Assembly (NCBI GenBank): GCA_030600725.1
Contig: JAUVLN010000133.1
Coordinates: forward strand, 1 to 6,351
Direction: 5' to 3'
Source: Thermoplasmatota archaeon
Lineage (GTDB): Archaea; Thermoplasmatota; Penumbrarchaeia; Penumbrarchaeales; Penumbrarchaeaceae
DNA length: 6,351 bases
In this document: piece by piece, positions 1 to 6,012 of the stretch
How the letters are laid out: each line of letters opens with the position of its first letter
How positions within the stretch are numbered: the stretch's first letter is position 1
Notes under the pieces: generated by a model
Told to the model about the DNA's origin: nothing
Databases searched by the model: none
What the model saw: the letters and a program-made list of their open reading frames with translations, nothing else
Translations under genes and position numbers: made by a program

Positions 1-2795
1 AAGATGTCATCCACGAACCACATGTACGAAAGGCGCCGCTCACCTTTGGGATCATGGCTTCCATTAGCCGAGAAGACGATCATATCGCTCACGAAATACT
101 GGATTATCCCGGAGGGTGAATGGATTACGGCCACTGGTTCCTCCTCAATTGGTGGTGGTACATCCCAGACAGTGACCTGTGTACTGGTGGAAATATTGAA
201 CTCATCGTCGTTGACCCAAAGCCGGATCTGGTGGGAGCCCACGGATAGGGTGACCATATCCTTCATCAGTTTGGAGATGACCCCGTCCAGGGAGCTGATC
301 CAGGTGAATTCCAGCTGGTCTCCATCCGGGTCGTATGTACCCGTGGCATTCAGCTCTATGAGTTCTCCCTTATTGTATGATGACCACTCCTCCGGGGAAC
401 GGATATAGGGGTCCGGGGCCAGGTTCGGTTCAAGAACGGTAAAACCCACCAGGTTCCAGGATGATAACCCACCCGTGTCCGTTACGTTGAGCTCAACAGT
501 ATGTTCCCCTGGATCGAAGGTTGCCGAAAATTCCATCTGATCGGAAAGCGTGTTGTTGATCCCTATCTCCCTCCACTCGTACAGCAGATCGTCCCCGTCG
601 ATATCGAAGCTCCCCTCGGCGGAGAAGGGTATCTCGTCCCCGTATTCGAACGTCCTCCCATCCTTGGGATGGTCGATAATTGCGATCGGAGGTCTATTCG
701 GCTGTATAACCTCGAACCTCACGGATGCGGACGAGAGCAGTTCATCGTCCTTCCACACCTCAAAAACAATCTCTTTGTTCCCCTCAACAAAGCTCCTTGA
801 GAAGATCCTCTCCGTTGAATACACGGAAGAATACTTTTTATCTATCCATTTATAAGTGTAATCATCGTAGATCCCCTCGAGGGGGTCGAGGTCCCCCTCG
901 AAATAGATCTCATCACCCACCTTGAATATCGACCCGTCCTTTGGAGAGAGTATCAGTGCATCGGGGGTCACTATCGACCTGCTGACCTCTATACTGATCG
1001 AGGCGAATGTCCTTGTCAGCGGGCTGCTCATTCCGGATACGAGGATGTTCCAGTGGACATCCTCATCCAGAATGATCGATGCGTTCTCACCTTTGCTGAT
1101 ATTCAACACGCCCCCTGGCCAGAACATATTCCCCTGCTGATAGAGGGAGAGGTTCTCGTCATCCAGGAAGAGAAGCGTAAGCCTGGTCCTGTCCCGGTAT
1201 CCCTTCCATATCTCAATGAAGTACCCTCTGGGGTCCCTGTGGAACCTGGTGAGATGGTCGATATCCTCGGCCGATACGTTGAACCTCAGGCCGTGGCTCC
1301 TGTTCTGCACTTCTCCGTAGTTCGCCTGAAGGGGCATGGGATCCGGGATGGAGATATTGTACTCGAAATCCACAGGACCCACGATAGGGAAGGCCTGGAC
1401 TGCCAGAGCGGTCTCATCCGGGGGACCGCCGATCGGCGCCCTCACGGTAACATAGTAGCTGAATCCCACCCCCACCTCGAATGTCGTCTCACCGTTGACA
1501 TCCGTCAGATTGCCAAGCAGTGCTATGGAGCCGTTCAGGTCCGTGGCGGGATACGAGAACAATTTGATCAATGCTCCATCCACAGGCGTCTCGTTGCTGT
1601 CGAACACCCGGACCGTGAGGTTGGTTATTGCAGTATAACCCCTCGTGGCGCTCAGATGGGTATGATCCGGGTTCAAGCTTGTGAAGACGGTAACGGATCC
1701 CGGTGAGCCCTCACCCTGCGGGTTGTCGATCTGTCCCGAGTACCCCTCCCACTGGTGCCATCCCCTCTCCCAGAACTCGTTCCAGGCGTGGTCCCCGTCG
1801 TATGTGATCGTCATCACGGTCGGGATAAGTGCGATCTTCGCCACGGCGGCAAGAATGTAAGCGTTCTCCCAGCACATGCCCAGGTGGTCCTTGTAGATGA
1901 AAACGGGAGAGGGTTCTATCACATCCGGGATGCCGAACATCATGCTCTCCATCTCCCATCCGGTAACAGCGCCCACGGCGCCGTTATTCGTTACCTGGTT
2001 CCGTGTTCCGTTCCAGAGGTAGGTCTCATTCGCCAGGTAATCCTTCAGGAGGGGGTACCCCGTATCGTTGTTGTAATAGAGGTAGGTCCTCCAGAATACC
2101 CCGCCATCCTCGGAGAAGTTGAACTTCTGCGTATCGGGATTCATGTACTCCAGGGTATCGTATCCGAACCTGGGCATCAGCACGTACCGGTAGTAGATCT
2201 CCTCCGGCATCGTAACGTTCCCGGATGGGAGGTTGTAGGTTATCGTGGAGTGCTGGCCGTCAGTCAGATTGTAATCGGATATGGAGGCATATCGAACATC
2301 ATCCGATACCGTGTACATCATGTGGACGTTCTCCCAGACCATCCTGCCCTCAACAAGATATGAATCTAGAAAATCGGCAGGCATGTATGCGATGGTGAAG
2401 GCGATCTCGTCCAGGTATCTGCTGTCCACGGATTCGTTCAAAAGCACCTCGGCGTACTTCATCCGGTATATGTCCCGAAGGTTCAGGAAAGACCACACGA
2501 GCGTATCGTTGAGCCAGAGGGGGGCCCTGTCCACCGCTTTCCGCAGTGTGGAATTCAGATCGAAATAGGGATCGTAGGGCGCACTCGAGGAGAGTTCGCC
2601 CGAACTGCCGTTATACTCGATCACCATATCATTTGAACTGTTGATGAAGAACGAGTAGTTCCCCCCGGTAAGCACCACCCACTCCTTGACCTCTCTCGTG
2701 GGATTGACTGCGGTATCATCGGATGTCCCCGTGGGTATGAGGATCGAAAGCATGCCCATGGTGATCATTATCGCAGCGATGGCCCTGGAATTCAT
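1..2795 (-). CDS. Secreted transglutaminase-like protein with PKD-like repeats (3' end beyond window)
   Basis: The minus strand is open without a stop from ATG at 2795 to the left edge: 931 codons plus two bases, C-terminus missing. Residues 1-24 look like a signal peptide (short NSR start, hydrophobic AIAAIMITMGMLSILIP, no lipobox cysteine), so the protein is probably exported. Residues about 40-300 are an unassigned N-terminal region. A transglutaminase-like core follows: GMCWENA with Cys308, then DHAWNEFW with His336; the acidic third residue is Glu350 or Asp357. Residues about 388-455 resemble a carboxypeptidase-regulatory or Ig-like sandwich (TDVNGETTF). PKD-like repeats follow at about 613-698, 700-789, 790-877 and 885 to the edge, with FDIDGDDLLYEW and YDPDGDQLEFTW signatures; PPPIEEEP separates the last two. 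About 27 N-X-S/T sequons suggest a glycosylated surface protein. Fold and domain order are visible; whether it acts as a protease, a crosslinker or an inactive binder is not. A weak GGGGGA lies 8 bases before the start. A C-terminal anchor may lie off-window. Confidence 0.9.
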   Translation of the reverse strand, partial: MNSRAIAAIMITMGMLSILIPTGTSDDTAVNPTREVKEWVVLTGGNYSFFINSSNDMVIEYNGSSGELSSSAPYDPYFDLNSTLRKAVDRAPLWLNDTLVWSFLNLRDIYRMKYAEVLLNESVDSRYLDEIAFTIAYMPADFLDSYLVEGRMVWENVHMMYTVSDDVRYASISDYNLTDGQHSTITYNLPSGNVTMPEEIYYRYVLMPRFGYDTLEYMNPDTQKFNFSEDGGVFWRTYLYYNNDTGYPLLKDYLANETYLWNGTRNQVTNNGAVGAVTGWEMESMMFGIPDVIEPSPVFIYKDHLGMCWENAYILAAVAKIALIPTVMTITYDGDHAWNEFWERGWHQWEGYSGQIDNPQGEGSPGSVTVFTSLNPDHTHLSATRGYTAITNLTVRVFDSNETPVDGALIKLFSYPATDLNGSIALLGNLTDVNGETTFEVGVGFSYYVTVRAPIGGPPDETALAVQAFPIVGPVDFEYNISIPDPMPLQANYGEVQNRSHGLRFNVSAEDIDHLTRFHRDPRGYFIEIWKGYRDRTRLTLLFLDDENLSLYQQGNMFWPGGVLNISKGENASIILDEDVHWNILVSGMSSPLTRTFASISIEVSRSIVTPDALILSPKDGSIFKVGDEIYFEGDLDPLEGIYDDYTYKWIDKKYSSVYSTERIFSRSFVEGNKEIVFEVWKDDELLSSASVRFEVIQPNRPPIAIIDHPKDGRTFEYGDEIPFSAEGSFDIDGDDLLYEWREIGINNTLSDQMEFSATFDPGEHTVELNVTDTGGLSSWNLVGFTVLEPNLAPDPYIRSPEEWSSYNKGELIELNATGTYDPDGDQLEFTWISSLDGVISKLMKDMVTLSVGSHQIRLWVNDDEFNISTSTQVTVWDVPPPIEEEPVAVIHSPSGIIQYFVSDMIVFSANGSHDPKGERRLSYMWFVDDI

Positions 2796-2930
2796 ACTGT
2801 CCGTCCCCCGGGTATGTGCGGAATGTAATAAGAGTTATAATTTATATTACAGATTGGTAGGTTCGTTTTCCTATCTTTTATATTTTTTGGATTTCCAATC
2901 CGCTTAACCATTTATAGATCCCGAAGGGCG
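2796..2930. other. AT-rich intergenic region between patatin stop and transglutaminase/PKD start
   Basis: These 135 bases hold the two TATA-like candidates and two small inverted repeats: ggatt-tcc-aatcc at 2889-2901 and ccc-gaa-ggg at 2920-2928. Neither hairpin is followed by a T-run on the minus strand, so there is no convincing terminator for the patatin transcript. The only T-rich stretch (2866-2888) is on the plus strand, where no gene precedes it. No open frame of interest is seen. Confidence 0.6.
2835..2847 (-). promoter_or_regulatory. TATA-like box for the transglutaminase/PKD gene
   Basis: The minus strand reads ATATAAATTATAA here, centred about 46 bases before the ATG at 2795. A start site about 26 bases downstream would leave a leader of roughly 20 nt that includes the weak GGGGGA. 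A second AT-rich candidate (AAAAATATAAAAG on the minus strand, 2875-2887) is farther upstream and would give a leader of about 60 nt. Assignment is by position and composition only. Confidence 0.5.
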
Positions 2931-3908
2931 TCATCCCTTTGAAAGCATCTCACACAGCTGAAGGAGGTCATCATGGTGTTTTTCCAGCATCTCCATGGAC
3001 TCCAGTTTCAGCTCCCTGATGTTCCTGTCGGAGGCATCATCAAGGTCGTCATTGCCCGAGTCCAGCCTTGTCTGGAACCTGAAATATCTCCTGTCCCCCT
3101 CATGTGGTCTGAGCAGCTGTCTGAGTTGATAATCAACCGTATCGCTCATCCCGTCGAACATTATATTGAGTATTGGATGGGCCCACTGGGCCAGACCCCA
3201 ATCCTTCGCTTTCCTGTAGGGGATCCTCCTCGTCAGCTCACCCGTTCCCAGGGAGACCATCATGAAATCGCTGGCATCCGGAAATAGGCTCCTTGCCTCG
3301 ACGTATCCGCACATCCCGGGGTTGTTTGCATATACCCCGCCATCGATGAGGGAGTAGTAGTCCAGCTCGTTCTCGGTATCCAGTTTGAGGGGTTCGAAGT
3401 AGGTCGGTGCGGCCGACGCGGCTCTTGCCACCTTCGCCATGGGAAAGTCATAATCCCCGCTCGCCCTGGCCTTGTAGCTCCTGAAGAACCACGGGGTTCT
3501 CGCTTCTATCTCGTAGCTTGTTACAAGCAGATCGGTGAGGGCGTCCTTCAATCTGGAGTCGCCGAAATACGTCTCCAGGATCCCCTCTATCCCCTTCACA
3601 TCGTATTTCTCATCCAGCAGGTTCCATCCCGATTCAAGTGTCCTCCATACGGAACGGTGGAATATCCGGCTCCCCTCATTCTCGAAGAGGTTCACCATAT
3701 CCCTGGCGGAATACATCGCCTTACCATCCTCTCCCGGGATGGTCAGGCCTATGGCGATGATGCCACCTGTGGATGTACCTGTTATCAGGTCAAAACAGTC
3801 CGCAATTCTCCTTCCGGTCCTCTCCTCGATCTCCGACAGGACCAGGGCGGGAATGATCCCCCTTATGCCCCCTCCATCCAGGGAGAGGATCCTGATGGTA
3901 TCTGACAT
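2931..3908 (-). CDS. Patatin-like phospholipase
   Basis: This is a complete 325-aa protein, predicted to be a cytosolic lipid acyl hydrolase that uses a Ser-Asp dyad. All family motifs are present in order: the glycine-rich oxyanion loop DGGGIRG at residues 11-17, the nucleophile elbow GTSTG at 44-48 with Ser46, the ARAASAAPTYFEP segment at 161-173, and DGG at 189-191 with Asp189. The C-terminal third (about 225-325) has no catalytic motif and ends in a charged, helical-looking tail. There is no signal peptide. ATG 3908 is chosen because the oxyanion loop starts 10 residues later, as is usual for the family, and a TATA-like box lies about 33 bases upstream; no strong Shine-Dalgarno is seen, so the mRNA is probably almost leaderless. 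Members of this family act as housekeeping lipases or as effectors in defence systems such as CBASS (CapV). No cyclic-nucleotide synthase is nearby, so a defence role is not supported here and the substrate is unknown. Confidence 0.93.
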   Translation of the reverse strand: MSDTIRILSLDGGGIRGIIPALVLSEIEERTGRRIADCFDLITGTSTGGIIAIGLTIPGEDGKAMYSARDMVNLFENEGSRIFHRSVWRTLESGWNLLDEKYDVKGIEGILETYFGDSRLKDALTDLLVTSYEIEARTPWFFRSYKARASGDYDFPMAKVARAASAAPTYFEPLKLDTENELDYYSLIDGGVYANNPGMCGYVEARSLFPDASDFMMVSLGTGELTRRIPYRKAKDWGLAQWAHPILNIMFDGMSDTVDYQLRQLLRPHEGDRRYFRFQTRLDSGNDDLDDASDRNIRELKLESMEMLEKHHDDLLQLCEMLSKG

Positions 3909-3937
3909 TGCAATCCCGAATCACATTGGCTCAGGGA

Positions 3938-3944
3938 TTATAAA
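3938..3944 (-). promoter_or_regulatory. TATA-like box for the patatin gene
   Basis: The minus strand reads TTTATAA within CTTTATAATCCC, centred about 33 bases before the ATG at 3908. A start site about 26 bases downstream gives a leader of only about 7 nt, consistent with the lack of a clear Shine-Dalgarno. It lies in the 64-bp gap after the DUF1294 stop and argues that patatin has its own promoter, although read-through from the upstream unit is possible because no T-run terminator is seen in the gap. Confidence 0.6.
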
Positions 3945-3972
3945 GAACTTGGGATGGAGGTAGCCGTTTGGT

Positions 3973-4317
3973 TTACATGTAGAGATAGAAGAGCAGTGAG
4001 ATATGTATTCCCGTGGAAAGCGACATGATGACGTAGAAGGTGATATGCTTCGTCTTGTGGTTGAGGATGAGCATTCCAAGCCAACCACCCAGGAAACCCC
4101 CTATCAGGGGAAAGAGAAATAGTATCCATTCCGGCACTCTGTTAACCCTTCGTTTTGCCCTGATCTTGTCATCTGCGAACAGAATGAAGGTCGTGATATT
4201 GGCCCCTATCAACCAGGAGATGTAGAGATCACCCACAAGAAAATTGGATGCTACGCCGATCATAAGCGTGAGCATTGCCCCGGCAATAAGATAGGTTACA
4301 GAAGATCCCTTCCTCAT
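3973..4317 (-). CDS. DUF1294 family integral membrane protein
   Basis: This is a 114-aa protein with about four membrane segments (roughly residues 7-27, 31-48, 64-84 and 92-113). It carries the DUF1294 signature: DDK at 49-51 followed by a basic RAKRR stretch, RVPE at 60-63, the GGFLGG turn at 73-78, then GMLILNHKTK at 81-90 and a following Phe. The order D-K ... VPE ... GG ... HKT is characteristic of this family, whose function is unknown. The N-terminal pair of helices makes it slightly longer than the minimal DUF1294 unit. ATG 4317 lies 6 bases after the nitroreductase stop, so the two are very probably co-transcribed and may be translationally coupled. Membrane location is well supported; no biochemical role can be given. 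Confidence 0.9.
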   Translation of the reverse strand: MRKGSSVTYLIAGAMLTLMIGVASNFLVGDLYISWLIGANITTFILFADDKIRAKRRVNRVPEWILFLFPLIGGFLGGWLGMLILNHKTKHITFYVIMSLSTGIHISLLFYLYM

Positions 4318-4322
4318 GACAT

Positions 4323-4328
4323 CTCACC
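4323..4328 (-). promoter_or_regulatory. Ribosome binding site of DUF1294 gene, overlapping the upstream stop
   Basis: The minus strand reads GGTGAG five bases before ATG 4317. Its TGA (4324-4326) is also the nitroreductase stop codon, so the ribosome site for the second gene is embedded in the termination site of the first. This arrangement supports translational coupling within a two-gene operon. Confidence 0.5.
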
Positions 4329-4824
4329 ACCCGTTCATGTGAACTTTAGAGGGGTCGAACTTATCCCGTATCGGCTTCTCTTCTGCAGGATATCCTATAG
4401 GTACGAGAGAGAACGGGAGTATGTGGTCAGGGATACCAAGCAGTTCACGTATGGGTCCCATCCTCTCCTCCCTGGGATAGATGCCCAGCCAGACGGTGCC
4501 CAGGCCCATGTCCACGGCCTCCAGCAACAGGTTCTGCGTCGCAGCCCCCAGGTCCGCTGCAAGATATCCGATCCTGTCCTGAACCTTCATGTCCCCGCAG
4601 ATCAGGACCGCCACCGTTGCCTCCTTCATCATCTGTGAATAGGCGTGAAAGGAGGGAACACGATCCATCTTCTCCCTGTCTCTCATCACGATGAAGTGCC
4701 AGGGTCGAAGGTCCCTGGCAGTGGGCGCGTTCATGGCCGCTGTGAGAAGCCTGCTCACCTGTTCGTCGGCTACCCTCTCGTCCGTATACTTCCTGATGCT
4801 TCTTCTCCTCATGATCGCGTCCAT
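4324..4824 (-). CDS. Nitroreductase family FMN-dependent oxidoreductase
   Basis: This 166-aa protein is predicted to be a cytosolic FMN flavoprotein using NAD(P)H; members are usually homodimers. Visible motifs are RRRSIRKY at residues 6-13 (FMN phosphate contacts), APTARDLRPWHFIV at 33-46, the YLAADLGAATQNLLLEAVDMGLGTVWLG helix and turn at 88-114, and VPIGYPAEEKP at 141-151 near the C-terminus. The frame stays open upstream to an ATG at 4980, but that extension (52 residues) has no family similarity and runs antisense to the small plus-strand gene. ATG 4824 places the RRSIRKY motif at the usual distance from the start. The typical Asn and Gln of ARNxQPW are Asp38 and Arg40 here, which may affect FMN or substrate contacts. 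Substrate is unknown. A TATA-like element about 36 bases upstream and no Shine-Dalgarno suggest a short leader. It is followed directly by the DUF1294 gene. Confidence 0.9.
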   Translation of the reverse strand: MDAIMRRRSIRKYTDERVADEQVSRLLTAAMNAPTARDLRPWHFIVMRDREKMDRVPSFHAYSQMMKEATVAVLICGDMKVQDRIGYLAADLGAATQNLLLEAVDMGLGTVWLGIYPREERMGPIRELLGIPDHILPFSLVPIGYPAEEKPIRDKFDPSKVHMNGW

Positions 4825-4854
4825 GGTGATCAACTGGAGATAGGAGGAGACCTC

Positions 4855-4866
4855 ATAATTAACTAT
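4855..4866. promoter_or_regulatory. Shared AT-rich core between divergent nitroreductase and DUF6485-type genes
   Basis: The only AT-rich stretch in the 63-bp spacer (4825-4887) is ataattaactat. Read on the minus strand it is ATAGTTAATTAT, about 36 bases before ATG 4824; on the plus strand its centre is about 28 bases before ATG 4888. Both distances fit an archaeal TATA element with short or leaderless transcripts. One element serving both directions, or two overlapping elements, is an inference from spacing. Confidence 0.45.
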
Positions 4867-4887
4867 GGGGTCGACGTTCCACAGACC

Positions 4888-5076
4888 ATGGAGTGTAATA
4901 TCGAGGCGAACAGGGCCTCGTGCCCCTGCACGTACCCATGTTCCAGGAAGGGCAAATGCTGTGAGTGCATAACCTACCACAGGGAAAGGGGGGAGCTGCC
5001 AGGATGCTATTTCACCAAAGAGGCCGAGGCCACCTGGGACCGCTCGTTCGAGAACTACATGAGAACGTCGAGATGA
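4888..5076 (+). CDS. Small cysteine-rich DUF6485-type protein
   Basis: This is a 62-aa protein beginning MECNIEANRASCPC and ending at TGA 5074-5076. It has eight cysteines (residues 3, 12, 14, 18, 24, 25, 27 and 40), with the core CPCTYPC followed by SRKGKCCECITYHR, then GELPGCYF and a conserved-looking tail (EAEATWDRSFENY). I recognise this pattern as the small DUF6485 family, of unknown function; the spaced cysteines and a histidine suggest zinc or iron-sulphur binding, which is inference. The frame is open upstream to ATG 4645, but that part is antisense to the nitroreductase and has no family resemblance, so ATG 4888 is chosen, one or two residues before the first conserved cysteine. There is no clear Shine-Dalgarno; a TATA-like core about 28 bases upstream suggests a leaderless mRNA. 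Its stop directly abuts that of the convergent membrane gene. Confidence 0.88.
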   Translation: MECNIEANRASCPCTYPCSRKGKCCECITYHRERGELPGCYFTKEAEATWDRSFENYMRTSR

Positions 5077-5913
5077 TCAATACTCGAAAAGGTCCGGATT
5101 CTCCAGTATCAACATCTTGCTGGCGATAGGTAAGCAGATACCGATTATCATTGAAAGAGGGGAGAGCAAGATCGAGGCGAACATCGCAATGATATAGAGG
5201 AGATAGAAATATCCCACACCTTTCTGATTTCGGAAGATCGACCTGATCGAATTCGTGAAGGAATCGAATACTCCGTCCCCCCTGACGATGCCCAGTATGG
5301 AGACATCGATTACATAAGCAAAGATGGGAGAGGCAAAGATGACTATGCCGTAGATAATAATGTAATTGAGGAAAGGTACCATCATGAATGGTGACAATAC
5401 CATATACAGGAGCAAGATCGATCCGAGGTAAAGGATGGTCAGAAGGAACCCCTTTCTCATGATCTCCTTCCATCTGGACCTGAGCTCATTGAACGCACTC
5501 CCGATATTGACCTTTCCTCCCTCGCGAGCTGTTGATAGCTTCTCACCAATGTAAATGGATTCACTGAGATACAAGGTCTGGATGACGATATTGAGGACCA
5601 GGATAAGAAGGAGAATGATCATAAGGACGATCATAAATATGAACATGATGAGGATCATGATCAGACTCCCGCCCGGGGAATCCGCAATAAAGCTGATAGC
5701 CGTCCCGAAGACCATAATCATCATTACGGAGAAGTAGATGAAGATCATGATGAAGATCAAGGGTAAAAGCAATACCATGGAGAGAGCGTAGATGGTCAGT
5801 CTCAATATCAGGGATACGAGCCCGACGTTGAGGAATCCGGTCTGGTTCCTCTTCAACGCCTCCCAGGTCCTCCTGTACGGATAGAAGAAATCCTCCTTGA
5901 TGTTCTCGGCCAT
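5077..5913 (-). CDS. Polytopic membrane protein, function unknown
   Basis: This is a 278-aa protein with roughly six or seven hydrophobic segments: about residues 30-50, 52-75, 83-113, 155-175, 181-207 and 233-268 (the last long enough for two). Hydrophilic parts are the N-terminus (FFYPYRRTWEALKRN), a loop at 117-153 with a basic SRWKEIMRKG patch, and a loop at 210-232 (GDGVFDSFTNSIRSIFRNQK). The layout of an N-terminal YRRTWEAL start and a late GVxxSFxxSxxxxxxN loop resembles archaeal DUF4013/DUF7847-like membrane proteins, but I cannot assign the family firmly. No catalytic or transport motif is visible. The first helices are unusually rich in Met and Ile. ATG 5913 is supported by a strong purine-rich ribosome site. 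The stop TGA (5079-5077) touches the stop of the convergent small gene. It appears monocistronic. Confidence 0.85.
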   Translation of the reverse strand: MAENIKEDFFYPYRRTWEALKRNQTGFLNVGLVSLILRLTIYALSMVLLLPLIFIMIFIYFSVMMIMVFGTAISFIADSPGGSLIMILIMFIFMIVLMIILLLILVLNIVIQTLYLSESIYIGEKLSTAREGGKVNIGSAFNELRSRWKEIMRKGFLLTILYLGSILLLYMVLSPFMMVPFLNYIIIYGIVIFASPIFAYVIDVSILGIVRGDGVFDSFTNSIRSIFRNQKGVGYFYLLYIIAMFASILLSPLSMIIGICLPIASKMLILENPDLFEY

Positions 5914-6012
5914 GGGTATTGTTCCCCTCCCTATTATTGGTTGGAGATGTGCTGATGATAGAAAAAGCTCTCCATGGAAAGATTGATTAGAGTCCAGTCC
6001 GGTCCGGAGGCC
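5914..6012. other. Divergent intergenic region between membrane protein and methyltransferase
   Basis: These 99 bases (60 if ATG 5974 is the methyltransferase start) separate two divergent genes. They contain the Shine-Dalgarno of the minus gene and a modest AT patch, ctattattgg, at 5931-5940, which is a weak TATA candidate for the plus gene if it starts at 5974. Stop codons tga, tga and tag at 5953-5961 close the plus frame just upstream. No repeat or RNA gene is seen. Confidence 0.5.
5924..5931 (-). promoter_or_regulatory. Shine-Dalgarno site of the membrane protein gene
   Basis: The minus strand reads GGGAGGGG, ending 10 bases before ATG 5913. This is the best Shine-Dalgarno in the window and fixes the start of the membrane protein. 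It contrasts with neighbouring genes that lack one and are probably leaderless. Confidence 0.65.

Noticed and set aside
1053..1706. A 217-codon plus-strand open frame, and other plus-strand frames between 1 and 2907
   Set aside because: They lie antisense to the continuous minus-strand gene, whose translation has clear domain motifs. The plus-strand peptides show no domain pattern and reflect codon bias of the real gene.
2889..2928. Terminator hairpins after the patatin gene
   Set aside because: The stems are only 3-5 bp and no T-run follows on the minus strand. The adjacent A-rich tract is better read as a promoter element.
2931..3908. CBASS-type defence effector (CapV-like)
   Set aside because: The patatin fold alone is not enough. 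No CD-NTase, E1/E2/JAB or other CBASS partner is encoded next to it in the window.
4645..4887. N-terminal extension of the small cysteine-rich protein
   Set aside because: It is antisense to conserved nitroreductase sequence, and the family resemblance begins only at the MEC start at 4888.
4825..4980. N-terminal 52-residue extension of the nitroreductase
   Set aside because: It has no family resemblance, overlaps the DUF6485-type gene in antisense, and would displace the conserved RRSIRKY motif from its usual place near the N-terminus.
5012..5473. 153-codon minus-strand frame overlapping the membrane protein gene
   Set aside because: It is out of frame with the membrane protein and gives a His/Arg/Cys/Leu-rich peptide with no motif; it is a shadow of the real frame.
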